Below, in pieces: positions 20,554-30,645 of a DNA stretch of 64,000 nt; position 1 is the stretch's first letter; every line of letters starts with the position of its first letter. Source of the DNA: Leptodactylus fallax (lineage: Eukaryota > Chordata > Amphibia > Anura > Leptodactylidae); NCBI GenBank assembly GCA_947044405.1, contig CAMRHE010000029.1:186001-250000 (forward strand). Reading direction: 5' to 3'. The position numbers were made by a program, and so were the translations under genes. The notes beneath the pieces are model-generated. The model ran no database searches and was not told the DNA's origin. It was given only the letters and a program-made list of their open reading frames with translations.

Positions 20554-20981
20554 TGTGAGTATGTGAACCAGAGGGCGCTGTTGAGTGACCCAGGCCCAGG
20601 CCAGAAAAGGCTCTCAGCCACGCCTTTGGGTGGGGGGCGTATAACTCCAGAAGTCTGGAGTATCCTGCAGGGAGCAGGAGATGGTGGACCCAGCTGGACA
20701 GATAGACGGTCTGTGCCAGGAGGGCTGGGGTCCACAGGGGACTGTTGCTGAAGCTGAGCAATAGTCAGAACAGTTAGGGGCTCAAGGAGTCAGTTAGTGC
20801 CCTAACTGTGGCATAGGTTTTTTGTTGTTTTGTTATGTTGCAGTTAAGCTGAATAAAGCCAGTTTTATTTTACACTTGGACCGTCTGAACGCTATCTTTC
20901 CGGCGCCCAGTACCACGAACCACCGCTGTCCGGACCAGGAGCCTGCCGCCATTTTGAGTCTAATTCCCTCAAGTTGTCACA
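20554..20981 (+). repeat. 3' LTR of the host-gene-carrying element
   Basis: 428 bp, the same length as the 5' LTR, with about a dozen substitutions and the same ends. GTGG follows at 20982-20985, then DIRS sequence resumes. Confidence 0.93.
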
Positions 20982-21256
20982 GTGGATTAGTTTTGTGTTT
21001 GGCTCCTCCACCACTTATGGTTGCCTTTTAAATGTCCCATAGTCCATTTGGGTTGTGGGCTGCGATTTTCTGGCTCTCCTACTGCTAAGGAGTAGTAATT
21101 CTCTTCTGTGATTCAGAGATTACCCTATTCGACTATTGCGTGTACTGTTGCTGCCTTTTTTGCGACGACCGACCTCCTTTAGGTACCCTTCTTTTTCTGG
21201 TTCTGGTTTGTAATATTGGTATTGTTATTGTCTGTGACTTTTTGTGGTCTTTTTAG

Positions 21257-22351
21257 ATGTCTTCTGCTTCTGGCTCTGGTGATGGAGATTTTAGGAGGAA
21301 GAAATCCTCCAAGCGTAAACATTTAGCCTGTTTAGATTGTAAGACTCCCTTGCCTGACGGCTACGAATTCACCCGCTGTCGCCAGTGTTGTGGCCCCCCT
21401 TCTGAGGAGCCATCCATACGTGAGGTTGTGACATGGGTGAAAGAATACATGGAGGACTCTCTCAAAGAGATCCGGAATTCTATCTCCCAGATCGCCAAGA
21501 GACCACGTCTTGAAAAACATCCTCTCTTGCGGGTCTCGGACGAAGATTTTCAGGTTGTGGATGAAACTTTGTCCTCTGATGACTCCGCTGAAGATACCAG
21601 CAGACCTCTGTTCCCACTCGAGAAAATCAATAGGCTGCTGAAGTCCATCCGGTCTAAAGACCGTGATGTTCATGGGGAAGACTCCACGTCCACCTATAGA
21701 GGGCCCAGAGTCTTCCAAGTGGACGAGACATTAAAAAAGTTAATGTCTTCAGAGTGGAAATTTCTGGAGAAACCCTTTATAGCTACTGGTAGGTTTAAGA
21801 CCTTGTTCCACATCACAGAGTCTCAACTGGATCAGTGGGGTCCTCCCCCTAAGATGGATATAGCGGTAGCCAAGCTATCTTGCCGCACTCTAGTACCATC
21901 TGAGGATGGAGCAAATTTGCAGGATCCTATGGACAGACGCATGGAGAGTACTCTCAAGAAGGCCTACTCAGCGGCCTCTGCTCAGATCTCGGTCGCTGTT
22001 GCGTCATGTGAAGTCTCAGCCAAACTACGGGCTGATTTGCTCCAGTTTGAGAGGGACATCGATTCTGGTGTCTCCAGAGACGAGTTACTTTCCTTCTTAA
22101 GTTCAATGTTTTTGGCGGCAGAATTCCTAGCTGAGGCCTCCCATTATCAATTAAGGCTGGCATCAAAGTGCTTGGCGCTTTCCACGGCAGCGAGGAGACC
22201 CTTATGGTTAAAACCTTGGAGAGCTGATTTTATCTCCAAGTATAACCTTTTTGCCTTACCATTTGAGCCAGGAAGAGTCTTTGGCAGTAGCTTGGACGAA
22301 ATTTTAGAGTGCTTGGCTGATAAAAAAGGCAAAATTCTGCCAGTCTTTTAG
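21257..22351 (+). CDS. DIRS gag-like ORF
   Basis: This is a 364-codon open frame, MSSASGSGDGDFRRKKSSKR onward, starting directly after the candidate splice acceptor. Near the N-terminus is a Cys-rich cluster (CLDCKTPLPDGYEFTRCRQC) of paired CxxC type, followed by an acidic/Ser-rich middle and a helical C-terminal half. DIRS elements have an ORF1 at this position presumed to serve as Gag. The frame is complete. The Arg/Gly-rich stretch just after its stop (FGPGRGRGYPPRRG in another frame, 22350-22390) probably starts the pol reading frame. Confidence 0.75.
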   Translation: MSSASGSGDGDFRRKKSSKRKHLACLDCKTPLPDGYEFTRCRQCCGPPSEEPSIREVVTWVKEYMEDSLKEIRNSISQIAKRPRLEKHPLLRVSDEDFQVVDETLSSDDSAEDTSRPLFPLEKINRLLKSIRSKDRDVHGEDSTSTYRGPRVFQVDETLKKLMSSEWKFLEKPFIATGRFKTLFHITESQLDQWGPPPKMDIAVAKLSCRTLVPSEDGANLQDPMDRRMESTLKKAYSAASAQISVAVASCEVSAKLRADLLQFERDIDSGVSRDELLSFLSSMFLAAEFLAEASHYQLRLASKCLALSTAARRPLWLKPWRADFISKYNLFALPFEPGRVFGSSLDEILECLADKKGKILPVF

Positions 22352-24350
22352 GGGCAGATTTGGCCCTGGCCGCGGCAGAGGTTATCCACCTCGACGCGGT
22401 CAGCAGTCCCAGAGGGGCTCTAGGTATTATTCTAGAGGTTCTGGACGGAGACTCCCCAAAACCGAGGATAGAACGATGCCCAGTTTCTGACATGAGAAGC
22501 TGTCTTCCTGTGGCCGAAATTCCTGTCGGGGGTCGTCTCTCCCTTTTTCTCAGCGCTTGGCAGGAAAAAAATTCAGGATCCTTGGGTCTTACAGTTAATA
22601 CAGCGAGGTTATGCAATCGAATTGCTCTGTCCTCCCCGAGATCGGTTTGTCCTAACTCGCTGTCTTCCCGCGTCTCAGCAAGGTATTTTGGAACGCTCCA
22701 TTCAAGAGTATATCCACAAAGGAGCTCTAGAAGAAGTTCCTTCTCTAGAAGAAGGTTTGGGGGTTTATTCCCCTGTTTCTCTAGTACCAAAGCCAGCAGG
22801 CAGATGGAGGATAGATCTGAGGTATCTGAACCGTTTCATCAGGAAAAAACGGTTCCGCATGGAAACCATAAACTCAGTTTCTTCTTTTCTTCTCCAGGGC
22901 CACGTTATTGTCACCCTAGATCTGAAGGATGCTTATTTGCACGTGCCAATTTACCCTCCGCACAGGAAGTTCCTAAGGATTGCGGTTATAGTTCTCTGCC
23001 ACAGGAAGCATTATCAGTTCTCGGCCCTCCCTTTCGGGATCTCCTCGGCTCCCCACACCTTTACCAAGGTGGTGTCTCCCATAGTAGCCGCCCTCAGGCT
23101 TCAGGGACTCTTTGTGGTCCCTTATCTAGACGACTGGCTGATAAAAGCCCAATCAGTGTCTGTTCTGCTCCAGCATTTACAGATTGCCATATCCCTGCTT
23201 CAAAGCCTGGGATGGCTCATAAATTGGGAGAAGTCAGAAATCGTCCCTTCAACCAAAAGGAAGTTTCTTGGTTACTTCCTAGATTCAGACCGGCTGGAAA
23301 TCTCCTTGACAACTGCAAGGTAAGAGAAATTAATTACAGCGGTTCGGCAACTTTTCAGGAGGCCGAGAGCGTCCATCAGAACTTTGATGAAAATCCTAGG
23401 TCTGATGTCATCTTCCATCATGGCGGTTCCTTAGGCCTTATGGCATCTACGTCCTCTTCAGATGGAAATCTTAGGAATTTGGGATTGCTCTCTACCCGGT
23501 CTCAACAGGAGGATTCGACTGTCCCCCAGGACCCGTCTTTCTCTCAGATGGTGGTTGCACCTCAAGGACAGAAGGTCCACGATCCAACCTCGTTGGACCC
23601 TGTTGACTACAGATGCATCCCTTACGGGATGGAGAGCCCATCTGGATGGAAACTCCATAAGGGGGAGTCTAGAGCGCTCCAGAAAGAAGGACGTCGTCCA
23701 ACTGGAAGGAGCTCAGAGCTGTGTACCATGCCTTACTCCATTTCTCTCCTCAAGGGAAGAGCAGTCAAGATTTGCTCAGACAACATGACGACGGTATTAT
23801 ATGTGAACAGACAGGGAGGCACCAGATCATCATCCCTCCTCAGGGAGGCAGATCTGATTTTTTCCTGGGTAGAGAAAAATCTGACCCATCTATCCGCGGT
23901 TCACATCAAGGGCTCCCTGAACTCAGTAGCGGATCGGTTGAGTCGGGGTCTTGCCGTATCAGGAGAATGGTCACTCAACCCAGAAGTGTTTCATCAGATT
24001 ACCTTGAAATACAGTGTCCCGGAGAGACATGGCAACCCGACTCAATGCCAAGGTGGAGACCTTCTGTTCCCTGTACCAGGTGGACAATCCCTTGGCAGTG
24101 GATGCCCTGTCCATCCCTTGGAGGTCCAGGCTGTTATACATTTTCCCTCCAATTCCTATGATACCGAAAGTATTGATGAAAATAAGACAGGACCAAGCCT
24201 CTGTAATAGCCATCATTCCATTCTGGCCAAAAAGAGCTTGGTTTTCCCAGCTCATGGTGATGAGTCGAGGGATATATTGGAGGCTTCCCCCCACCCAGGA
24301 CCTGGTTTCCCAAGGATCACTGAAGTGCCAGGATCTGAGGAGATTCAACC
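22352..24350 (+). pseudogene. DIRS reverse transcriptase and RNase H, frameshifted
   Basis: RT is in one frame at 22622-23323: LVPKPAGRWRIDLRYLNRFI, VTLDLKDAYLHVPIYPPHRK, SALPFGISSAPHTFTKV and the active site VVPYLDDWLIKA. A stop near 23323 follows. RNase H begins in the same frame (LTTDASLTGWRAHLDG, about 23595) and moves to another frame near 23750: ICSDNMTTVLYVNRQGGTRS, then HIKGSLNSVADRLSR. These are the DIRS-type RT and RNase H, and order and motifs fit. The long open frame covering 22360-23300 in a third frame is a shadow. The region from 24000 to 24350 has no motif I can name. Confidence 0.85.
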
Positions 24351-25403
24351 TGACAGCCTGGAGGTTGACCAGTCCCTACGAATGTATAGAGGACTGTCAG
24401 AAGCCATCCTGAAGACACTTTCCTGTGCGAGAGCTGAATCCACCAAAAGGAATTACCAGAGGACGGCTAAGATTTTTTTGGAGTGGTGCTCCAAAAGAGG
24501 CGTTGATATTTCTAATCCTTTGACTTCTGATGTTTTGGATTTTCTTCAGGATGGTTTGGACAGGGGCCTTGCCCCTGCTACTTTAAAAGTACAGGTATCG
24601 GCTTTATCCGCCCATTTAAACAGACGGTTGTCCCAGGATTCCCTGGTTGCAAGATTCCTCAAAGAAGCGGTGAGGCTGAAACTTGCGGTATCTTCTCCTA
24701 TTCCCCAATGGGACCTTGCGACGGTCCTTTCAGGCCTTTGTGGTCCTCCTTTTGAACCTCTGGAAGCTGTGGAGCTAAAATTTGTAGCCTTTAAAACTAC
24801 TTTTTTGTTAACCATCACATCTGCCAAAAGGGTAGGAGAGCTACAGGCGCTCTCCTCCAAAGAACCTTATATTGTATTTTTTTTAGATAGGGTCCACCTT
24901 AGGTTTTGCCTGGCTTTATTCCTAAGGTTCCTTCACGTAATAACTATAATCAACTGATTTCTTTGCCTGTTTTCCTTCCGGATCCATCTTCAGAAGAGGA
25001 GGTAAGACTTCATACTTTGGATGTGGTAAGATGTCTGCGAATTTACTTATTGTGGACACAATCTTTCAGGAGAGCTAAAAATCTCCTAATCAACATGTAT
25101 GGTAAAGACAGAGGTCTTAAAGCTTCCAGACCCTCCTTGTCCAGATGGATTAAGGAGGCAATCAAAATTTCTTTCCTTGCTCAAGGGTTGCTTCCTCCAG
25201 TTTTTTGTATAGCCCATTCGACGAGGGCTGTGTCGACTTCGACTGAGAATCGCTCGCTTCTAATAGATCAAATTTGTGCGGCTGCTTCTTGGTCATCCCA
25301 GCTGACTTTCGTTAAACACTATCGTTTGGATATCCGCAGTTCCGAGGCGACTGCCTTTGGTAAGACAGTTCTTGAGGTTGTAAGGCGAGGTAACCCTCCC
25401 TAG
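24351..25403 (+). pseudogene. DIRS tyrosine recombinase, one frameshift
   Basis: The SAM-like core-binding part is ESTKRNYQRTAKIFLEWC to LAPATLKVQVSALSAHLNRR (about 24440-24630). The catalytic domain has the first Arg in TSAKRVGELQAL (about 24830) and, after a frame change at a T-run near 24880, HSTR (H-x-x-R, about 25217-25228) and the Tyr in VKHYRLDI (about 25320). So R, H, R and Y are all present across two frames. The enzyme would integrate a circular DNA copy without duplicating the target. The frameshift suggests inactivity. Confidence 0.87.
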
Positions 25404-25717
25404 GGGAATTACTTGCTATATCCCCATATTGTGCTGCTGTAGGACGTAAGGGAATCGTTGATTATATTGTTAATCTGTTTTCCCTTAGTCCTAACAGCAG
25501 CACAAGGCTTCCCTCCCTAAAATCTTGTTTTCTTTTACTTTATAATTTACACAGGTGAGGGAGGTCTCTCGTGCCCTCTTATAGGGCAGGTTAGTAAGCA
25601 CGTTTTTGTGCTAATTAAAAGTTCCACCTGTCCTAGACAACACACAGGGGCAGAGATACCCCATATTATGCTGCTGTTAGGACTAAGGGAAAACAGATTA
25701 ACAATATAATCAACGAT
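25404..25717 (+). repeat. DIRS internal complementary region and right terminal repeat
   Basis: 25415-25450 (CCATATTGTGCTGCTGTAGGACGTAAGGGAATC region) is the complement of the left tip, and 25451-25500 (AATCGTTGATTATATTG, then CTTAGTCCTAACAGCAGCAC) is the complement of the right tip, so the two outer ends are joined here as a template for circular DNA synthesis. 25555-25717 is the right inverted terminal repeat ending AATATAATCAACGAT. Confidence 0.85.
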
Positions 25718-27009
25718 GGGTGTGGTAGAATATTGAGCTCAGGAGATGTACAGAGACACAGACACACAGTTCTGTTTCCAAAGTAGATCTCAGTTTATTG
25801 AGCAGTGTCAAGCATCTTTATAGAAAAATAATGGCTTTATGCCAGCTAACACATCACACACTACATCATATTAAACATGCAATACAATTGGTTAAAAACT
25901 GAATGGACATTCTCCATGACTTAGCACGTGAACACTGCGTGCGTGAAAGGGTCTTGCCAACCGTAGCAATACCCTGACACTACTGCAGCGGTCTGGGAGG
26001 AAGGACAGAGACAAGTGAGCCCTAATCTCACCCCAGCCACTGTCCCTTCCTATTGCCTCAGTTACCCTAAACGGTAAAAGGACAACCAGAAGACAAGCCC
26101 TATACTGAGTAAGTGACACACATAACAGGACAAGACAAAAACAACACAGAAGCAGAGTGAGCAAGCCAAGGGGTCGGTAACAAACAAGCTATGCAGTACA
26201 AAATCAAAATCCAAGAGAATAGTCAAAAGGCAAGCCAAAGGGTCAGAGAATCAGGTAACAAAGTAGCAAGGGATATAATAAAGAGAGCAGGCAAAGACAG
26301 TGCAATAACCGGCAACTTGCTGAGAAAGTGACATCCTGTATAAAGAAAGTCTGGGCCCAGCCCCAGACCTGATAGGTACACAGGCTGTCAATCACACAGG
26401 CCAGGAAAAGATTAACTCTATGCAGTCCAGAGAGAATGCTCAGAACACGGGTGTGGCTGGAAATCCATTACATTGACTAGGACCATGTTCAGACTGAGAA
26501 ACAAGAAACCTACGCAAGGAATCAAACTGAACACGCCTCCTTCGCCACAGCGTGCGAGTGGAGGGTGGCGCAGAGACCCGAACAGGCAGAGACATTACAG
26601 TGCGCTTCCGGTGTCCACCATCTTAGCATCTGACCATATTAGCACATCCTGCTACGATAGATGATATGGCCTTGGAAATCTCATAAAGCACTTTTTAATG
26701 AGCTCTAACTTCTCTTATCATCATGCATCTGCAGTTCTGTGGTGGAGGGCCAGGACATTACAAGATTAATACAAATAAGCTAAATTTATATTAAACATAG
26801 AAACATGTGGAAATGCGCTAGCCACCAGGTGCGGCCTTCATGGTAACAAGCAGCATCAAAGGATACTGTGGCCACACTCCTAGAAACATGGCTAAGCGCC
26901 CGGAAAATACTATCTTAAACCTTGAAGATTGTCTCAAGGGTGCTCATTCAGCAAAAGTCTTTTAATGAGTTTAAACATGGAGTATACAGAACAAGATGGC
27001 TGAATGAAC
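25718..27009. repeat. Gene-free interspersed sequence between DIRS and ERV
   Basis: No coding frame of note. From 25943 to about 26610 there is a purine-rich, CA-rich stretch with AACAAACAAGCTATGCAGTA and GCCAAGGGGTCGGTAACAAA plus its near-repeat GCCAAAGGGTCAGAGAATCA. It looks like an insertion of a frog-type dispersed element, with TGCGTGCGTG at its left and GTGCGC at its right. The remaining sequence is unassigned. Confidence 0.4.
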
Positions 27010-27481
27010 TGTAAGGGTTAAAAATATTTTGCTTGTCAGACATATATGTTTTTAAGAAAAATATATTTGAAAAATAGAGGTTATTTCTCAAAGCATCTCA
27101 CCCACCACAAAGTCTGCGCTGTATGCCAGTACAGGATGTGGTTAAGATAAGGCTATATGTCTAAAGATTGTAATCACAACCGTTGACCTTTTTACCAATT
27201 AGGTGTTACATTAAGTGATGTCTTGAAATATGCTTGTGTGTCAATCTGGTCTAAACTGGTTTTGGCATATACGTGACACCGGGACTCTAAGACCAAGTTT
27301 GGGCATCGTGTCATGAGATTGATGTATAACTGTGCTTCCTATAATAACCTAGCTCTGCCAATTAATAAATTGAAGCATTCTATACATGATACCTTGGTAT
27401 CTGTCTGTTTCCCGAGCGCTCGATAATTGTTCCTTATTAATTAGGCCCAAGACAACATAACCCTGGGAATTACCCCTCACA
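27010..27481 (+). repeat. ERV 5' LTR
   Basis: 472 bp, TGTAAG…CTCACA. Near the 3' part it has TAATAAATTGAAGC (about 27362), a probable polyadenylation signal. The corresponding TATA-like region reads CTATAATAACC here and CTATATAACC in the 3' LTR. Confidence 0.93.
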
Positions 27482-28268
27482 GAAACTGGCTATCCAACGT
27501 GGGGCGTCAAGAATTGTCCGATGTGCAGCTGATAGCGTGCCAACCCACTCACCGATCGATTTGGAGACGGGACCGGAGGACCTCAGATGAATAAAACAGC
27601 GCTGTAAGGTAAGCCCTTGTCTTGCCAAATAACTTATCTGAGCTCCTACGTGTCTTTGATCCTGTGTATCGATGAGTAAGGTTAGTTGCTGCATGTTTTT
27701 GTGACACTTGATGCCATATTATATAGTACGGAAGAACCGTAATAAAAGGGTATGTTGTCTGTGGTAGAGTGGGAGATCGAGTATACTGTTCTTTGTCTGC
27801 TGGTCATACTGTCATTTGGTTGCTACATCTGTTATAAAGTGCATAAGGCGGCACAGAAGGGAGAGACATTCTCCATCCTTAATCCCTAGAGTTGCGGACA
27901 AGGTCCGGAAAGAAAAGTACTGAGTGATTGAAAAGTCCTTGTTTTGGAACAATAGCCTCCAGCTGTGTCTGGACGGTCAGGGTCGAATGAGACCCGAGTA
28001 GTAGCATGAAGGACTGAGTAGAATCCGCGCAGGTACTTGCAATAATTCAGGTGTGTTTCGGTAAGGGGACACAGGCAGAAAGTTCAGTCTGTGGAAACCA
28101 ATTGAGGTTTTGCCCTGAGCACTACACCAGAACTTGCACATCAAGAATTAGTTCAAGGAAAACAGAGTGTCTGTTTGGGAATTCCCACTAGAGAAGTCAA
28201 AGTGACCCTCTATTGTCTTAATTGCCCTAGAGGAGTGGGAATTCACGGCTGATTAGCTACCAGCCAGT
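27482..28268 (+). promoter_or_regulatory. ERV primer-binding site and leader
   Basis: Five bases after the LTR comes TGGCTATCCAACGTGGGGC. The 3' half (CCAACGTGGGGC) matches the tRNA-Lys1,2-type primer site, while the GCC of that site is replaced by TAT with one extra base. A consensus splice donor AAG|GTAAGC is at 27609. The remaining leader up to the gag ATG has no long frame and would contain the packaging signal. Confidence 0.65.
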
Positions 28269-29021
28269 ATGGGGAAGGGACCCTCTAAGATATGGTACAC
28301 CCCATATGAACTAATAGAGATAAGGGAAGGGAAAGAAGTTGCCACCCAAGTAAAAACAATCCTTAAGAGAGCAGGGGTTCACAAGACAGGACTGTTTGAT
28401 AGTAGATTTTGGGACCAATGGAGATTAGACCATGCAGGACAAATTCAGGAAAACAGATAACAAAGGGGAATATATGCCCTAATTGAAGGGAGCAACAGAG
28501 TGGAAAAGGAGGATTGGCCTCAAAAATCGGGTAATAAAAAGGTTACATTATAGGTTTTGTCTTCCGTCATGATTTTGAATCAAAAAGGATGGAACAGTCT
28601 AAGCATATTATGGCAGATTGCTCACAAAGGTAGTGGATTCCGGATGAGGGGATGCCCCAAATGTTTTAAGGAATATTATGGTCACTGAGGCCTTTTATGC
28701 AAGGAATTGGATCTACCTTAGCAGAAAAGATTAAGGGTTGTACCCCAGACTGGAGACATGTAGATCCTGATAATTTGTATGCCAAAGCTGTTGGTTTTGC
28801 TGTAGATGAAAGAGAGAAAAAAGGCAGCAGCCCCGGTAAAGAGTTACACTAATTCAGGTACCCTAAATCCGGATAACCAGAATAATCAAGGCAAACAGGG
28901 TACCCGCCCCAGACAACAGGGACAGAGGGAAAACCGGAAATGTTTTAATTGTGGAAAGCAAGGACACTTGGCCAGAGATTGCTGGTGTCCCAAGCAAAGT
29001 GACAATAACAGGACAGTCTAG
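28269..29021 (+). pseudogene. gag: ERV gag, truncated
   Basis: ATG at 28269 opens MGKGPSKIWYTPYELIE, a Gly-2 start compatible with N-myristoylation of the matrix domain. The frame stops at 28460. The same frame resumes by 28806 with a basic nucleocapsid and one CCHC knuckle, CFNCGKQGHLARDC (about 28940-28981), ending at a TAG at 29019. The total of about 250 codons is half a usual retroviral Gag. Most of the capsid, including the major homology region, is missing, so an internal deletion is likely. Gag would assemble the virion core; this copy cannot. Confidence 0.8.
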
Positions 29022-29039
29022 AAACTGCCCACCTGGCCA

Positions 29040-29893
29040 GGATAATTCACAATGAAGGTTAGGCCCTCCTGCCCCAGTGTCCCTCTTATCTTCAGCAGAG
29101 AGAGGTATACAAATCTTTCAACCTGTATTGATTAATGGAAAGGAGGTGCCGTTTCTAAGACACTGGGGCCACAAAATCTTGTGTCAGTAAGGACATTGTT
29201 AACAAATTTAACCTACCCTTGTCAGGAGATGGCCAGGTGGTTCAAGGAGTGTCAGGTCTCCCTGTTACCCTTGACCAAACAGATCCCATAGAGACATCAT
29301 TTCAAGGATGTAGAATTCTAACTAGATACCTTGTCTCTGACACCTCAGATAATATATTGGGTATGGATGTGATGGGGGTCTTAGGTTGTAACATCATGTT
29401 ACATCCCTCTGGTGAAGCTTATGTGCAGACCACACACACAAACCATGAGATACTTTGCCTAGTATCTGCTATAGTGAATACTCCACATTTTGTGTTCACC
29501 CTCACTGAAGAAGAGAATATACTATTGTCACAGGTGCCAGAAAGTCTCTGGGCAACAAGTACAACAGATCTAGGCAAGTTAGATGTCCCTCCTGTTGTGG
29601 TAACTTTGAAACCAGGGGCCCAGCCACCCAGAATCAAACAATGCACCTGGACAGTCTTACCACAGGGAGCACAAAATAGTCCAAATCAATTTACGAGATG
29701 TTTTACTTTAATCATGAATGCCTGGGAACCACCCTCAGATGATGTTGTGTTACTACAATATGTTGATGATCTTCTTCTTTGTGCCCCAGATAAACACACA
29801 TTTGTAAGCCTGGTGTGTTTCCTCTGCCAGAGCGGCTGCAAGGCCAGTAAGGATATACACCACATAACATCCATGCAATCCTCACACAGGTAG
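29040..29893 (+). pseudogene. pol: ERV protease and internally deleted reverse transcriptase
   Basis: The protease active site DTGATKSCVS is at 29159-29188, in the frame that continues as an open stretch to 29893. The flap/ILG region is visible (NILGMDVMGVLGCNIML). RT begins after LDVPPVVVTLKPGAQPP, then jumps from RIKQ directly to CTWTVLPQGAQNSPNQF near 29640, skipping the fingers and first palm blocks. The active site LLQYVDDLLL is at about 29750-29779. A stop at 29891 precedes a frame change. The skipped segment would be several hundred base pairs, so the enzyme is dead. Confidence 0.87.
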
Positions 29894-29910
29894 ACAGACG
29901 TCATCTTTCC

Positions 29911-30645
29911 TTGGCAAGACAGAGCAAAATGGAATTTGCTCTGCAATCCTCTTCCAACATCTCATTTCAGCGTTGTTTGACCCTGAATCCTGCAACTCTT
30001 TTACCAGTAGGAGTTCATGATTCAAAGGGGGGAGTAGATGAGATATTTTTAAACTCCCTCTCTGAAGATGACTTGTTTGACAGTCAACATGAGCATGACT
30101 GTGTGGCCCTAATGTCCCAAGAGACGGTGGGTTTCAGCCATGTCACGGACATCCCATTACTGAACCCTGACTATGAGATGTTTGTGGATGGTTCTAGGTA
30201 CTTAACAGATGAAGGCAAATTTGTTACAGGGTATGCTGTAGTCACTACACACGACATCATAGTACAAGAAGCCCTTCCACCACACATGTCACCTCAAGAA
30301 GCTGAATTGAAAGCCCTTACAGAGGCTTGCAAAATAGCTAAAGATAGCACAGCGAACATTTACACTGACTCCAGGTATGCTTTTGGCATTGCGCATGATT
30401 ATGGTCCTATATGGAGGTCAAGAAACTTCCTGACGGCACAGGGCAAGCCAATCAAAAATGGAGATTCGGTAAGTCGATTGATGGAGGCCATATTGCTCCC
30501 TAAGCAGTTGGCAATTGTGAAAGTCAGAGCTCACACAAAAGGAAGAGACCCTGAAAGTCTTGGAAATGAGAAGGCTGACAGCAGCCAAAGCAGCGGCACT
30601 GCTGCCATGGAAGGGTCTCAACCAGGTGAGCAAAATGGACATTGA
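29911..30645 (+). pseudogene. pol: ERV RNase H domain
   Basis: In a new frame relative to RT: MFVDGSRYLTDEGKFVTGYA gives the first catalytic Asp, QEAELKALTEACKIA the Glu, IYTDSRYAFGIAHDYG the second Asp, and VRAHTKGRDPESLGNEKAD the His/Asp end. All four motifs are present in one frame. The domain removes the RNA template during reverse transcription. The frame then continues into non-homologous sequence to 30645 because integrase is in another frame. Confidence 0.88.

Larger units (their letters stand above)
14855..20981 (+). mobile_element. LTR retroelement carrying fused host coding sequence, no gag/pol
   Basis: Two 428-bp LTRs (14855-15282, 20554-20981) begin TGTGAG and end TTGTCACA, and differ at about 12 positions by eye. 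The 4-bp sequence GTGG flanks both sides (14851-14854, 20982-20985). A probable primer site follows the 5' LTR and a polypurine tract precedes the 3' LTR. Without Tc1-C the interior is about 3.7 kb and contains coiled-coil, myosin-II-rod and hnRNP U SPRY coding sequence instead of retroviral genes. I infer that it moved in trans using another element's enzymes. It lies inside the DIRS leader. Confidence 0.88.
12998..21256 (+). promoter_or_regulatory. Probable DIRS leader intron
   Basis: A consensus donor GTAAGT starts at 12998 (…AAAGTGCG|GTAAGT) and a pyrimidine-rich acceptor GGTCTTTTTAG ends at 21256, the base before the gag ATG. Without the nested insertions the interval would be about 530 bp. 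Both Tc1-B and the captured-gene LTR element fall inside it, so they might have been removed with it by splicing. The donor is conserved in the second DIRS copy (minus strand near 48988). This is an inference from splice consensus only. Confidence 0.45.
12581..25717 (+). mobile_element. DIRS-type tyrosine-recombinase retrotransposon with nested insertions
   Basis: The left end 12581-12722 is the inverse of the right end 25555-25717: TAGGACAGGTGGAACTTTTA on the left, its complement on the right. An internal complementary region at 25410-25510 carries joined copies of both outer ends, the DIRS hallmark. The order is gag-like ORF, RT-RNase H, tyrosine recombinase. Removing Tc1-B with its TA and the LTR element with its 4-bp duplication leaves about 5.4 kb, a normal DIRS size. 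There is no target duplication, as expected for recombinase-mediated insertion. Confidence 0.92.

Noticed and set aside
22360..23330. N-terminal 320 codons of an 865-codon open frame
   Set aside because: The RT motifs lie in a different frame over this stretch, so this part of the frame is a shadow; only from about 23750 does it carry RNase H and recombinase.
24000..24350. Methyltransferase-like domain sometimes found between RNase H and recombinase in DIRS relatives
   Set aside because: I could not see any methyltransferase motif in the frames here.
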